A stretch of 64,000 nucleotides of DNA from NCBI RefSeq assembly GCF_002250505.1, contig NZ_NJGY01000001.1:441676-505675 (forward strand). The letters run 5' to 3'. Made by a program: the position numbers and the translations under genes. The stretch comes from Janthinobacterium sp. PC23-8. Lineage in GTDB: Bacteria > Pseudomonadota > Gammaproteobacteria > Burkholderiales > Burkholderiaceae_D. Below, in pieces: positions 57,527 to 64,000 of this stretch (positions within the stretch are counted from its first letter, which is position 1; every line of letters starts with the position of its first letter). The notes below the pieces were generated by a model. It saw nothing but the letters and a program-made list of their open reading frames with translations. It was not told where the DNA came from and ran no database searches.

Positions 57527-58447
57527 TTATGCCGCAGCCCTGGCCAATTGCTCGGCAAAGAAACGGTGGCCCATCTCTTCCAGGCCCAGCGTCTGCAGCA
57601 CTTCCTGCAGCCGCTCGGTAGGACGCTGGCGCGGCAGGTTCTTGTAGCTGGCGATGATCAGTTCGTTTTTCATCGAATGCTCCCAGCCCACCAGTTCCGT
57701 CACGCTCACCTGGTAGCCGTGCGCTTCGAGCTGCAGGCAGCGCAGCACATTGGTGATCTGGCTGCCGAACTCGCGCGTGTGCAGCGGATGGCGCCACAGT
57801 TCCGTCAGCACGTTCCGGCCCAGGGTCTTGCCCTTGTTCTTCTTCAGCACCGACGCCACTTCCGCCTGGCAGCACGGCACCAGCACCATGAATTTCGCCC
57901 GCTTCTTCAAAGCGAAGTGAATCGCATCATCGGTGGCGGTATTGCAGGCATGCAGGGCGGTGACGATATCGATCTGCTGGGGCAGCAGGCTCGATTCGGT
58001 CGACTCGGCCACCGACAGCGGCAGGAACGACATGCCGGGGAACCTGAATTTGGCGGCCAGCTCTTGCGAGCGCTGCACCAGTTCCTCGCGCGTTTCGATG
58101 CCGTAGATATGCGAGCCGTCGTTGCCGTTCTTGAAGAACAGGTCGTACAAAATGAAGCCCAGGTAGGACTTGCCGGCGCCATGGTCGACCAGCGAGACGC
58201 CAGGATGGTCGAGCTGCACTTCGCGCAGCAGCGGCTCGATGAACTGCGTCAGGTGATACACCTGTTTCAGCTTGCGGCGGCTGTCCTGGTTCATCTTGCC
58301 GTCGCGCGTGAGGATGTGCAACTCCTGCAGCAGCGCGATCGACTGGCCATCCTTGATCTCGGGCATATTGCTGGCGGCCGTGATCACGTCCTTCGGGGCA
58401 GCGACTGTGTTGGCGGCAGCCTGTGCCGCGCCCTTAGCGCGCTTCAT
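57527..58447 (-). CDS. SAM-dependent methyltransferase (METTL25-like)
   Basis: A 306-residue methyltransferase with a Rossmann motif I (HPGVSLVDHGAGKSYLGF) and later ALHACNTATDDAIHFAL, FMVLVPCCQAEV and ELVGWEHSMKNELIIASY. The layout matches the eukaryotic-bacterial METTL25-like (putative RNA) methyltransferase group. ATG at 58447 (MKRAKGAAQ) was chosen and overlaps the iscX stop by 14 bases, so it is probably the last gene of the isc operon. The substrate is unknown. Confidence 0.75.
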   Translation of the reverse strand: MKRAKGAAQAAANTVAAPKDVITAASNMPEIKDGQSIALLQELHILTRDGKMNQDSRRKLKQVYHLTQFIEPLLREVQLDHPGVSLVDHGAGKSYLGFILYDLFFKNGNDGSHIYGIETREELVQRSQELAAKFRFPGMSFLPLSVAESTESSLLPQQIDIVTALHACNTATDDAIHFALKKRAKFMVLVPCCQAEVASVLKKNKGKTLGRNVLTELWRHPLHTREFGSQITNVLRCLQLEAHGYQVSVTELVGWEHSMKNELIIASYKNLPRQRPTERLQEVLQTLGLEEMGHRFFAEQLARAAA

Positions 58448-58628
58448 CGATCCACGCCATCTGTATCGCTTCGAGCACTTTTTCGCCACCGCGCGTGTGG
58501 TCGTCGTCAAAACCGTCCAGGCTTACCACCCAGTTATGCAGGTCGGTAAAGCGCACGGTCAAGGGATCGATATCGGGATGCGCGTCGTACAACGCTTCGG
58601 CGATCGCCGTGATGTCGGACCATCTCAT
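58434..58628 (-). CDS. iscX: IscX, Fe-S assembly regulator
   Basis: A 64-residue acidic adaptor, close to the usual 66. The sequence MRWSDITAIAEALYDAHPDIDPLTVRFTDLH (in pieces) and the closing LEAIQMAWIDE are diagnostic; it binds IscS and modulates iron use. Start at 58628; no larger in-frame start is needed. It follows fdx by one base and overlaps the methyltransferase start. Confidence 0.92.
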   Translation of the reverse strand: MRWSDITAIAEALYDAHPDIDPLTVRFTDLHNWVVSLDGFDDDHTRGGEKVLEAIQMAWIDEAR

Positions 58629-58629
58629 C

Positions 58630-58971
58630 TTAGTGGCTGCCTTCGCTGACCTGGTTGATCGTGTATTTCGGGATCTCGACCACCAGGTCGGCCTCGGCCA
58701 CGATGGACTGGCACGACAGGCGCGACACGGCTTCCAGGCCCCAGGCCTTGTCCAGCATGTCTTCTTCCAGTTCGGTCGCTTCGTTGAGCGACTCGATGCC
58801 TTCGCGCACCAGCACGTGGCAGGTGGTGCAGGCGCACGATTTTTCGCACGCATGCTCGATGTCGATATCGTTTTCCAGCAGAATGTCGCAGATGGACTTG
58901 CCGGCAGGGGCTTCGATCACGGCGCCATCCGGGCAAAGCTTGGCGTGCGGCAGGATAACGATTTGTGGCAT
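58630..58971 (-). CDS. fdx: 2Fe-2S ferredoxin of the isc system
   Basis: Adrenodoxin-type ferredoxin that supplies electrons in Fe-S cluster assembly. 113 residues. The cluster ligands are visible in HACEKSCACTTCHV and a fourth cysteine in SRLSCQSIV. MPQIVILPHAKLCPDG starts the protein. It lies between hscA and iscX, the standard order. Confidence 0.96.
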   Translation of the reverse strand: MPQIVILPHAKLCPDGAVIEAPAGKSICDILLENDIDIEHACEKSCACTTCHVLVREGIESLNEATELEEDMLDKAWGLEAVSRLSCQSIVAEADLVVEIPKYTINQVSEGSH

Positions 58972-59032
58972 GGTGTCTTCTTTCAGTCTGTCATTCGGGC
59001 GCGGCAGCCTTGCCGCCGCGCTGTTCAATTTT

Positions 59033-60913
59033 TTATGCTACCTGGTCGAGCGACTTGCCGGTCAAGGCACTGCGCACGCTGCGGTCCATGCGGCGCGCGG
59101 CAAAGTCTTCGGTGCCGTCGGCGAGCAGCTCGATCACGCGTTTCAGGCCATGGTGGTCGACGGCGCCGGTTTGCGATTGCGCGATGGCGCTGCGCACCTG
59201 GTCCATCAGGCCATCGACGGCGGCACGTTCAAGCGCGTCGAGCAGTGCGCCGTCTTCATCGAGGGCCGACTGCGTGGCCAGCACGATGCGTTCGGCTTCC
59301 ACCTGCTCTTCGCGCAGCGCGCGCGCCACCATGTCGACGTCGGCCGAGGTGTAGGAATCCTGCAGCATGCGCGCGATCTCGTCATCGCCCAGGCCATAGG
59401 CCGGCTTGACGCTGATCGACGCTTCCACGCCCGAACGCAGTTCGCGCGCCGACACCGACAGCAAGCCGTCCGCATCGACCTGATACGTGATGCGGATGCG
59501 CGCGGCGCCCGCCACCATCGGCGGAATGCCGCGCAGCTCGAAGCGCGCCAGCGAACGGCAGTCGGTCACCAGCTCGCGCTCGCCCTGCAGCACGTGCACG
59601 GCCAGCGCCGTCTGGCCATCCTTGAAGGTGGTGAATTCCTGGGCCCGTGCGCAGGGAATGGTCGAGTTGCGCGGAATGATTTTTTCCACCAGGCCACCCA
59701 TGGTCTCGATACCGAGCGACAGCGGGATCACGTCGAGCAGCAGCCAGTCGTCGCCGGCTGCGCGGTTGCCGGCCAGCAGATTGGCCTGGATCGCAGCACC
59801 GAGCGCCACTACCTTGTCGGGGTCGATATTGGCGTGCGGAATCGTATGGAAGAATTCGCTGACAATGCGCTGCACGTGCGGCATGCGCGTGGCGCCGCCC
59901 ACCATCACCACGCCGTCGACATCATCAACGTCCACCTGGGCGTCGCGCAAGGCCTTCTTGATGGCATTCATGGTCTTTGCCACCAGGTGCTGGGTCATGG
60001 CCGCGAAATCGGTTGCCTTGATGCGCAGGTGGACTTCCTCGCCTGAATTGAGCACCGCGTCGATGCTGGTTTCCGCCTTGCTCGACAGCAGTTCCTTGAC
60101 CTCGCGCGCCTTGACCATCAGGATCGCCGTGTCTTCGTCGGACAGCGGCGCCAGCCTGGCCTGCTCGCTGATCCAGCAGAACAGGCGGCGGTCGAAATCG
60201 TCGCCGCCGAGGGCCGAATCGCCGCCGGTGGACAGCACTTCGAACACGCCCTTGGCGAGTTTCAGAATCGAGATATCGAAGGTGCCGCCACCCAAGTCAT
60301 ACACGGCATACACGCCTTCGGAGGCGCTGTCGAGGCCGTAGGCGATGGCGGCCGCAGTCGGCTCGCTCAGCAGGCGCAGCACATTGATGCCGGCCAGCTG
60401 GGCCGCATCCTTGGTGGCCTGGCGCTGGGCGTCGTCAAAATAGGCCGGCACGGTGATCACGGCGCCGACCAGGTCGTCGCCGAGCGAGTCTTCCGCGCGC
60501 TGGCGCAGGGTGGCCAGGATCTGCGCCGAGATCTCGACCGGGCTTTTCACGCCGGCCACGGTTTTGAGCTGCACCATGCCGGGCGTGTCCTGGAAGTCGT
60601 AAGGCAGGTTCTCCGCGTAGGCGATGTCGCCCAGGCCGCGGCCCATGAAGCGCTTGACGGAGACGATGGTATTCTTCGGATCGGTGGTCTGCGCAGCCAG
60701 GGCCTTGTAGCCGATATTGGCGTGGCCGTTCGGCAGGTAGCGCACCACGGACGGCAGCAGCGCGTGGCCGTCTTCGTCGCTCAGCACTTCAGGAATGCTG
60801 TTGCGCACGGTGGCGACCAGGGAATTGGTGGTGCCCAGGTCGATGCCGACGGCCAGCCGGTGCTGGTGCGGCGCGGTCGACATGCCTGGTTCGGAAATTT
60901 GCAGAAGTGCCAT
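59033..60913 (-). CDS. hscA: Fe-S assembly chaperone HscA (Hsp70 type)
   Basis: DnaK-like ATPase dedicated to IscU cluster transfer. 626 residues. Actin-fold motifs are [34 protein letters not shown] and [15 protein letters not shown]; the substrate-binding domain starts near 390 with [17 protein letters not shown]. The leading [11 protein letters not shown] is the normal HscA N-terminus, distinguishing it from DnaK. It follows hscB by 83 bases. Confidence 0.97.
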   Translation of the reverse strand: MALLQISEPGMSTAPHQHRLAVGIDLGTTNSLVATVRNSIPEVLSDEDGHALLPSVVRYLPNGHANIGYKALAAQTTDPKNTIVSVKRFMGRGLGDIAYAENLPYDFQDTPGMVQLKTVAGVKSPVEISAQILATLRQRAEDSLGDDLVGAVITVPAYFDDAQRQATKDAAQLAGINVLRLLSEPTAAAIAYGLDSASEGVYAVYDLGGGTFDISILKLAKGVFEVLSTGGDSALGGDDFDRRLFCWISEQARLAPLSDEDTAILMVKAREVKELLSSKAETSIDAVLNSGEEVHLRIKATDFAAMTQHLVAKTMNAIKKALRDAQVDVDDVDGVVMVGGATRMPHVQRIVSEFFHTIPHANIDPDKVVALGAAIQANLLAGNRAAGDDWLLLDVIPLSLGIETMGGLVEKIIPRNSTIPCARAQEFTTFKDGQTALAVHVLQGERELVTDCRSLARFELRGIPPMVAGAARIRITYQVDADGLLSVSARELRSGVEASISVKPAYGLGDDEIARMLQDSYTSADVDMVARALREEQVEAERIVLATQSALDEDGALLDALERAAVDGLMDQVRSAIAQSQTGAVDHHGLKRVIELLADGTEDFAARRMDRSVRSALTGKSLDQVA

Positions 60914-60996
60914 GGTATTCGTGCCTCGATGATGAATTGCGTGGTGCCGCAGATACTGTAGCGCGCATTATAAAGCGCGGAGGAAGCTCACGCTGC

Positions 60997-61512
60997 TCAG
61001 GCTTCAAGCGCCTCGAAGGCAAAGCGGACTTCTTCGCCGAATTTGTCGAGAAACATCAGCGCGCGCACGCTTTGCGCGGCGTTCACATAGTCGGCAGCGT
61101 CGAGCTGGGCCTGCACTTGGGCCAGCAGTGTCTTGCGTTCGCCGCGCAGCTGGCGGTCGAGCACGTCGAGCGCATCGGCGTCTTTGGCGGCACGCGCCTC
61201 GCCCAGTGCCTCGCGCCACTCCATCTGCTGCATCAGAAAACTGACCGGCATGGCCGTGTTCGACTCCGTCTGCAGGTCGACGCCATGGAGTTCGCACAGG
61301 TACTGAGCCCGCTTTTGCGGGCTTTTCAGGGTCTGGTAGGCTTCGTTGGCGCGCGTGGCCCATTGCATCGCCACCCGCTTTTCGGCGCTGCTGGCGTTGA
61401 TGAAGCGGTCCGGATGGACCTTGCCCTGCACCTCGCGATAGGCGCTGTCGAGCGCAGCCTGGTCGAGCGCGAATTGCGGCGGCAACTGGAATAATTCGAA
61501 GTGGTTTTGCAT
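60997..61512 (-). CDS. hscB: Fe-S assembly co-chaperone HscB (J-domain)
   Basis: J-protein that delivers IscU to HscA. 171 residues. The J-domain has HPD in GKVHPDRFINAS (about 32-34), and the C-terminal three-helix bundle (from FLMQQMEWREALGEA) binds IscU. ATG at 61512. It lies downstream of iscA. Confidence 0.96.
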   Translation of the reverse strand: MQNHFELFQLPPQFALDQAALDSAYREVQGKVHPDRFINASSAEKRVAMQWATRANEAYQTLKSPQKRAQYLCELHGVDLQTESNTAMPVSFLMQQMEWREALGEARAAKDADALDVLDRQLRGERKTLLAQVQAQLDAADYVNAAQSVRALMFLDKFGEEVRFAFEALEA

Positions 61513-61580
61513 AGTGTGTCGGTGGTCGCTGTACCTCAATCGATGAGTACAGCGCACCGACCGGGGATCATGCTTGCTTC

Positions 61581-61901
61581 TTAAATGCGGAAACTCTCGC
61601 CGCAGCCGCAGGCGTCTTTTTCGTTCGGGTTGTGGAACTTGAAGCCTTCGTTCAGGCCTTCGCGCGCGAAATCGAGTTCCGTGCCGTCGATATACGGCAG
61701 GCTTTTCGGATCGACGAACACTTTCACGCCGTGCGATTCAAACACGCTGTCTTCGGCCGCCGCTTCATCGACATATTCGAGCTTGTAGGCCAGGCCCGAG
61801 CAGCCGGTGGTGCGCACGCCAAAGCGCAGGCCCATGCCCTTGCCGCGACGTTCGATATAACGGTTGATGTGCTTTGCCGCTTTTTCGGTCAGTGTAATCA
61901 T
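61581..61901 (-). CDS. iscA: A-type Fe-S carrier IscA
   Basis: Carries or transfers clusters to apo-proteins. 106 residues. The three conserved cysteines are in [14 protein letters not shown] and the C-terminal DACGCGESF. Between iscU and hscB. Confidence 0.97.
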   Translation of the reverse strand: MITLTEKAAKHINRYIERRGKGMGLRFGVRTTGCSGLAYKLEYVDEAAAEDSVFESHGVKVFVDPKSLPYIDGTELDFAREGLNEGFKFHNPNEKDACGCGESFRI

Positions 61902-61956
61902 GTATCTCTCCGCAACCGCCCCCCGCCTTGCGGCAGGAAACGGGATGCCAACGAAT

Positions 61957-62346
61957 TTAAGCTGCTGCCGGGTGACGGGTCTTGTAGTCGAGGACCGCCG
62001 CTTTAATCGCGTCTTCCGCCAGGATCGAGCAGTGGATTTTCACCGGCGGCAGCGCCAGTTCTTCGGCGATCTGGGTGTTCTTGATAGACAGCGCCTGATC
62101 CAGCGTCTTGCCCTTGACCCATTCGGTCACCAGCGAGCTCGACGCGATGGCCGAACCGCAACCATAGGTCTTGAATTTCGCATCTTCGATCAGGCCATCG
62201 GCGCCGACCTTGATCTGCAGTTTCATCACGTCGCCGCAGGCGGGCGCGCCGACCATGCCGGTGCCGATGGTTTCATCGCCCTTGTCGAAGGCGCCTACAT
62301 TGCGTGGATTTTCGTAATGATCGAGTACTTTGTCCGAGTAAGCCAT
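61957..62346 (-). CDS. iscU: Fe-S scaffold IscU
   Basis: Scaffold on which the 2Fe-2S cluster is built from IscS sulphur. 129 residues. The three ligand cysteines are in [22 protein letters not shown] and [11 protein letters not shown], and the HscA-recognition motif LPPVK is present. A conserved [19 protein letters not shown]-terminus. An unusual 173-base spacer separates it from iscS. Confidence 0.97.
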   Translation of the reverse strand: MAYSDKVLDHYENPRNVGAFDKGDETIGTGMVGAPACGDVMKLQIKVGADGLIEDAKFKTYGCGSAIASSSLVTEWVKGKTLDQALSIKNTQIAEELALPPVKIHCSILAEDAIKAAVLDYKTRHPAAA

Positions 62347-62519
62347 TTTGATGCTCCTTAAATATTCTTGCCGGCCCCGGTTGGGGTCAAATTGTTACAA
62401 AGTGCCTGGAAAACCGTAGCGAGCGGAAGTGAATTGTGGCCAAGAAGCGGAACTGTGCTTGAGCACAGTGAGCATCGCAGGCCGCAAATCACGACGCGCA
62501 GTAGGTTTAACAGGTACTT
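62347..62519 (-). promoter_or_regulatory. Structured spacer between iscS and iscU
   Basis: This 173-base gap has no real gene. It has a perfect inverted repeat ACTGTGCT-TG-AGCACAGT (62452-62469) and a GC-rich stem near the iscU ribosome binding site (62371-62388). A short open reading of about 60 residues over it looks like a by-product of a repeated-type sequence. A processing stem that allows separate fate of the iscS and iscU parts of the mRNA is possible; E. coli has a similar small-RNA-guided split after iscR. The structure is seen; the role is inference. Confidence 0.45.
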
Positions 62520-63776
62520 TTAATGGGCGGCCCATTGAATGGAGTTGATGTCGATTCCATCTTTGAACATATCCCACAGCGGCGACAGTTCGCGCAGCTT
62601 GTGCACTTTCGCTTTCAGCAGGTCGACGGCGAAGTCGATGTCGGCTTCGGTCGAGAAACGGCCGATGGTGAAACGGATCGAACTGTGCGCCAGCTCGTCG
62701 CTGCGGCCCAGGGCGCGCAGCACGTACGATGGCTCCAGGCTGGCCGAGGTGCAGGCCGAACCGGACGACACGGCGATGTCCTTGATCGCCATGATCAGCG
62801 ACTCGCCTTCGACGTAGTTGAAGCTGACGTTCAGGTTGTGCGGTACGCGCTGTTCCATGTCGCCGTTGATATAGACTTCCTCGATTTCCTGCAGACCCTT
62901 GGCCAGGCGGTCCCGCAAGGCCTTGATGCGGCCAAGCTCGACATCCATCTCTTCCTTGGCGAGGCGGAACGCTTCGCCCATGCCGACGATCTGGTGGGTC
63001 GGCAAGGTGCCCGAACGCAGGCCGCGCTCATGGCCGCCACCGTGCATCTGCGCTTCGAGGCGCACGCGCGGCTTGCGGCAGACGTACAGCGCACCCACGC
63101 CTTTGGGGCCGTAGGTTTTATGGGCGGTGAAGGTCATCAGGTCGACCTTGGTTTTCTGCAGGTCGATCACGACTTTACCGGTCGCTTGCGCGGCGTCGCA
63201 GTGGAAAATGATGCCTTTCGAGCGGCACAGGGCGCCGATTTCGTCGATCGGCTGGATCACGCCGATTTCGTTATTGACCAGCATGACCGACACCAGGATG
63301 GTGTCCGGACGGATGGCGGCAGTCAGTTGCTCGATGGTGATCAGGCCGTTGTCCTGCGGCTCCAGGTAGGTCGCCTCGAAACCCTGGCGTTCCAGTTCGC
63401 GCACGGTGTCGAGCACGGCCTTGTGTTCGGTCTTGACCGTGATGATGTGCTTGCCGCGGGTTTTGTAGAACTGCGCCGCGCCCTTGATCGCCAGGTTGTT
63501 GCTTTCCGTGGCGCCCGAGGTCCAGATGATTTCGCGCGGGTCGGCGTTGACCAGCGCGGCAACGTGGCCGCGTGCTTCTTCCACGGCTTTCTCCGCCGTC
63601 CAGCCATACATGTGGCTGCGCGAAGCCGGATTGCCGAACTGCTCGCGCAGGTAGGGAATCATCTTGTCGGCGACGCGCGGATCGATCGGCGTGGTGGCCG
63701 AATAGTCCATGTAGATCGGGAAATGCGGTGCCGTTTCAAAGTGCACCTGACCTGCGTTTTTTTCTGGGGCGTTCAT
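62520..63776 (-). CDS. iscS: Cysteine desulfurase IscS
   Basis: PLP enzyme that supplies sulphur from cysteine for Fe-S clusters and tRNA thiolation. 418 residues. The PLP lysine is in [10 protein letters not shown] and the catalytic cysteine in [30 protein letters not shown] near the N-terminus is typical. ATG at 63776 has AGGAG upstream. It follows iscR by about 40 bases. Confidence 0.97.
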   Translation of the reverse strand: MNAPEKNAGQVHFETAPHFPIYMDYSATTPIDPRVADKMIPYLREQFGNPASRSHMYGWTAEKAVEEARGHVAALVNADPREIIWTSGATESNNLAIKGAAQFYKTRGKHIITVKTEHKAVLDTVRELERQGFEATYLEPQDNGLITIEQLTAAIRPDTILVSVMLVNNEIGVIQPIDEIGALCRSKGIIFHCDAAQATGKVVIDLQKTKVDLMTFTAHKTYGPKGVGALYVCRKPRVRLEAQMHGGGHERGLRSGTLPTHQIVGMGEAFRLAKEEMDVELGRIKALRDRLAKGLQEIEEVYINGDMEQRVPHNLNVSFNYVEGESLIMAIKDIAVSSGSACTSASLEPSYVLRALGRSDELAHSSIRFTIGRFSTEADIDFAVDLLKAKVHKLRELSPLWDMFKDGIDINSIQWAAH

Positions 63777-63815
63777 CAATAACTCCTGCAATCAGCAACT
63801 GGTATTTTGGTCTTC

Positions 63816-64000
63816 TTATCCGAGGGCAGCATGATTACGGTGCATCACCATCACGCTTTGCTCGGCGTTCTTTTGTTTCTGCTGGTCAACCAGGTCCTGC
63901 AGCGACACAGAATCCAGATAATCGACCATTTTTTCATTCAGCGTGGACCACAGCTCATGCGTCATGCAGCGCGCGCCGGTGGCCGTGTCGGCGCCATGGC
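63816..64000 (-). CDS. iscR: IscR regulator, C-terminal part (cut by window)
   Basis: The last 61 codons of the Rrf2-family Fe-S repressor. The visible part starts HGADTATGARCMTHELW, containing the third cluster cysteine and the histidine ligand (C104 and H107 by E. coli numbering), then LDSVSLQDLVDQQ and a closing HRNHAALG. The DNA-binding half and the first two cysteines lie beyond the right edge. It is the first gene of the isc operon. Confidence 0.9.
   Translation of the reverse strand, partial: HGADTATGARCMTHELWSTLNEKMVDYLDSVSLQDLVDQQKQKNAEQSVMVMHRNHAALG

Noticed and set aside
62395..62577. A 60-residue open reading between iscS and iscU
   Set aside because: It overlaps the iscS 3' end and the intergenic inverted repeat, has no family character and no ribosome binding site.

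Overview
The window looks like chromosomal backbone of a GC-rich betaproteobacterium, most likely Oxalobacteraceae (Janthinobacterium / Duganella / Massilia group). The reasons are the uninterrupted 14-gene nuoABCDEFGHIJKLMN operon with unfused nuoC and nuoD followed by a DUF2818 gene, the tpiA-secG-tRNA-Leu-nuo order, the iscR-iscS-iscU-iscA-hscB-hscA-fdx-iscX operon, an ilvB-ilvH-ilvC cluster close to pssA, and the sigma factor / DUF3619 / DUF3106 / RDD cluster. This genus-level guess comes from recognising protein families and gene order, not from a database search.

Layout. 1-8 kb: the start of an RND efflux adaptor gene (cut by the window edge), sppA, a sodium:solute symporter, a decayed acyltransferase and a PhoX phosphatase. 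8-17.8 kb: accessory and regulatory genes, namely DUF3820, a glutaredoxin-fold protein lacking the active-site cysteine, a PAS-PAS-GGDEF-EAL protein with a dead GGDEF motif, a LysR regulator divergent from a pirin, ribA, a secreted trypsin-like protease overlapping a membrane FHA protein, a PEP-CTERM protein and a YjbR-type protein. 17.8-21.7 kb: a YliI-like sugar dehydrogenase, ispD-ispF, a secreted HExxH protein and a NUDIX hydrolase. 21.8-36.7 kb: the complex I operon, closed by a clear intrinsic terminator after DUF2818. 36.9-43.4 kb: tRNA-Leu(GAG), secG, tpiA, a quinone oxidoreductase, a Sel1 protein, a DUF2807 protein, a tiny secreted protein and a chemoreceptor. 43.5-53.5 kb: pnp, rpsO, a BamE-like lipoprotein, pssA, two tandem SIMPL proteins, a small membrane protein and ilvC-ilvH-ilvB. 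54-57.4 kb: the overlapping sigma/DUF3619/DUF3106/RDD cluster, a truncated haemoglobin and an rRNA pseudouridine synthase. 57.5-64 kb: the isc iron-sulphur operon, running off the right edge inside iscR.

How the parts fit. Complex I carries many Fe-S clusters and the isc operon supplies the assembly machinery, so the two largest operons are functionally coupled, though nothing in the sequence shows direct co-regulation. ilvBHC, ispDF, tpiA, ribA, pssA, pnp and rpsO are housekeeping genes. The parts with most room for new biology are the sigma/DUF3619/DUF3106/RDD operon (a plausible undescribed ECF sigma / membrane anti-sigma unit), the protease-FHA pair, the tandem SIMPL proteins beside ilvC, and several structured non-coding elements: a hairpin over a start codon, a hairpin between nuoI and nuoJ, the iscS-iscU spacer, and an operator-like palindrome before the efflux gene. 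I found no CRISPR array, phage, insertion sequence or plasmid feature.
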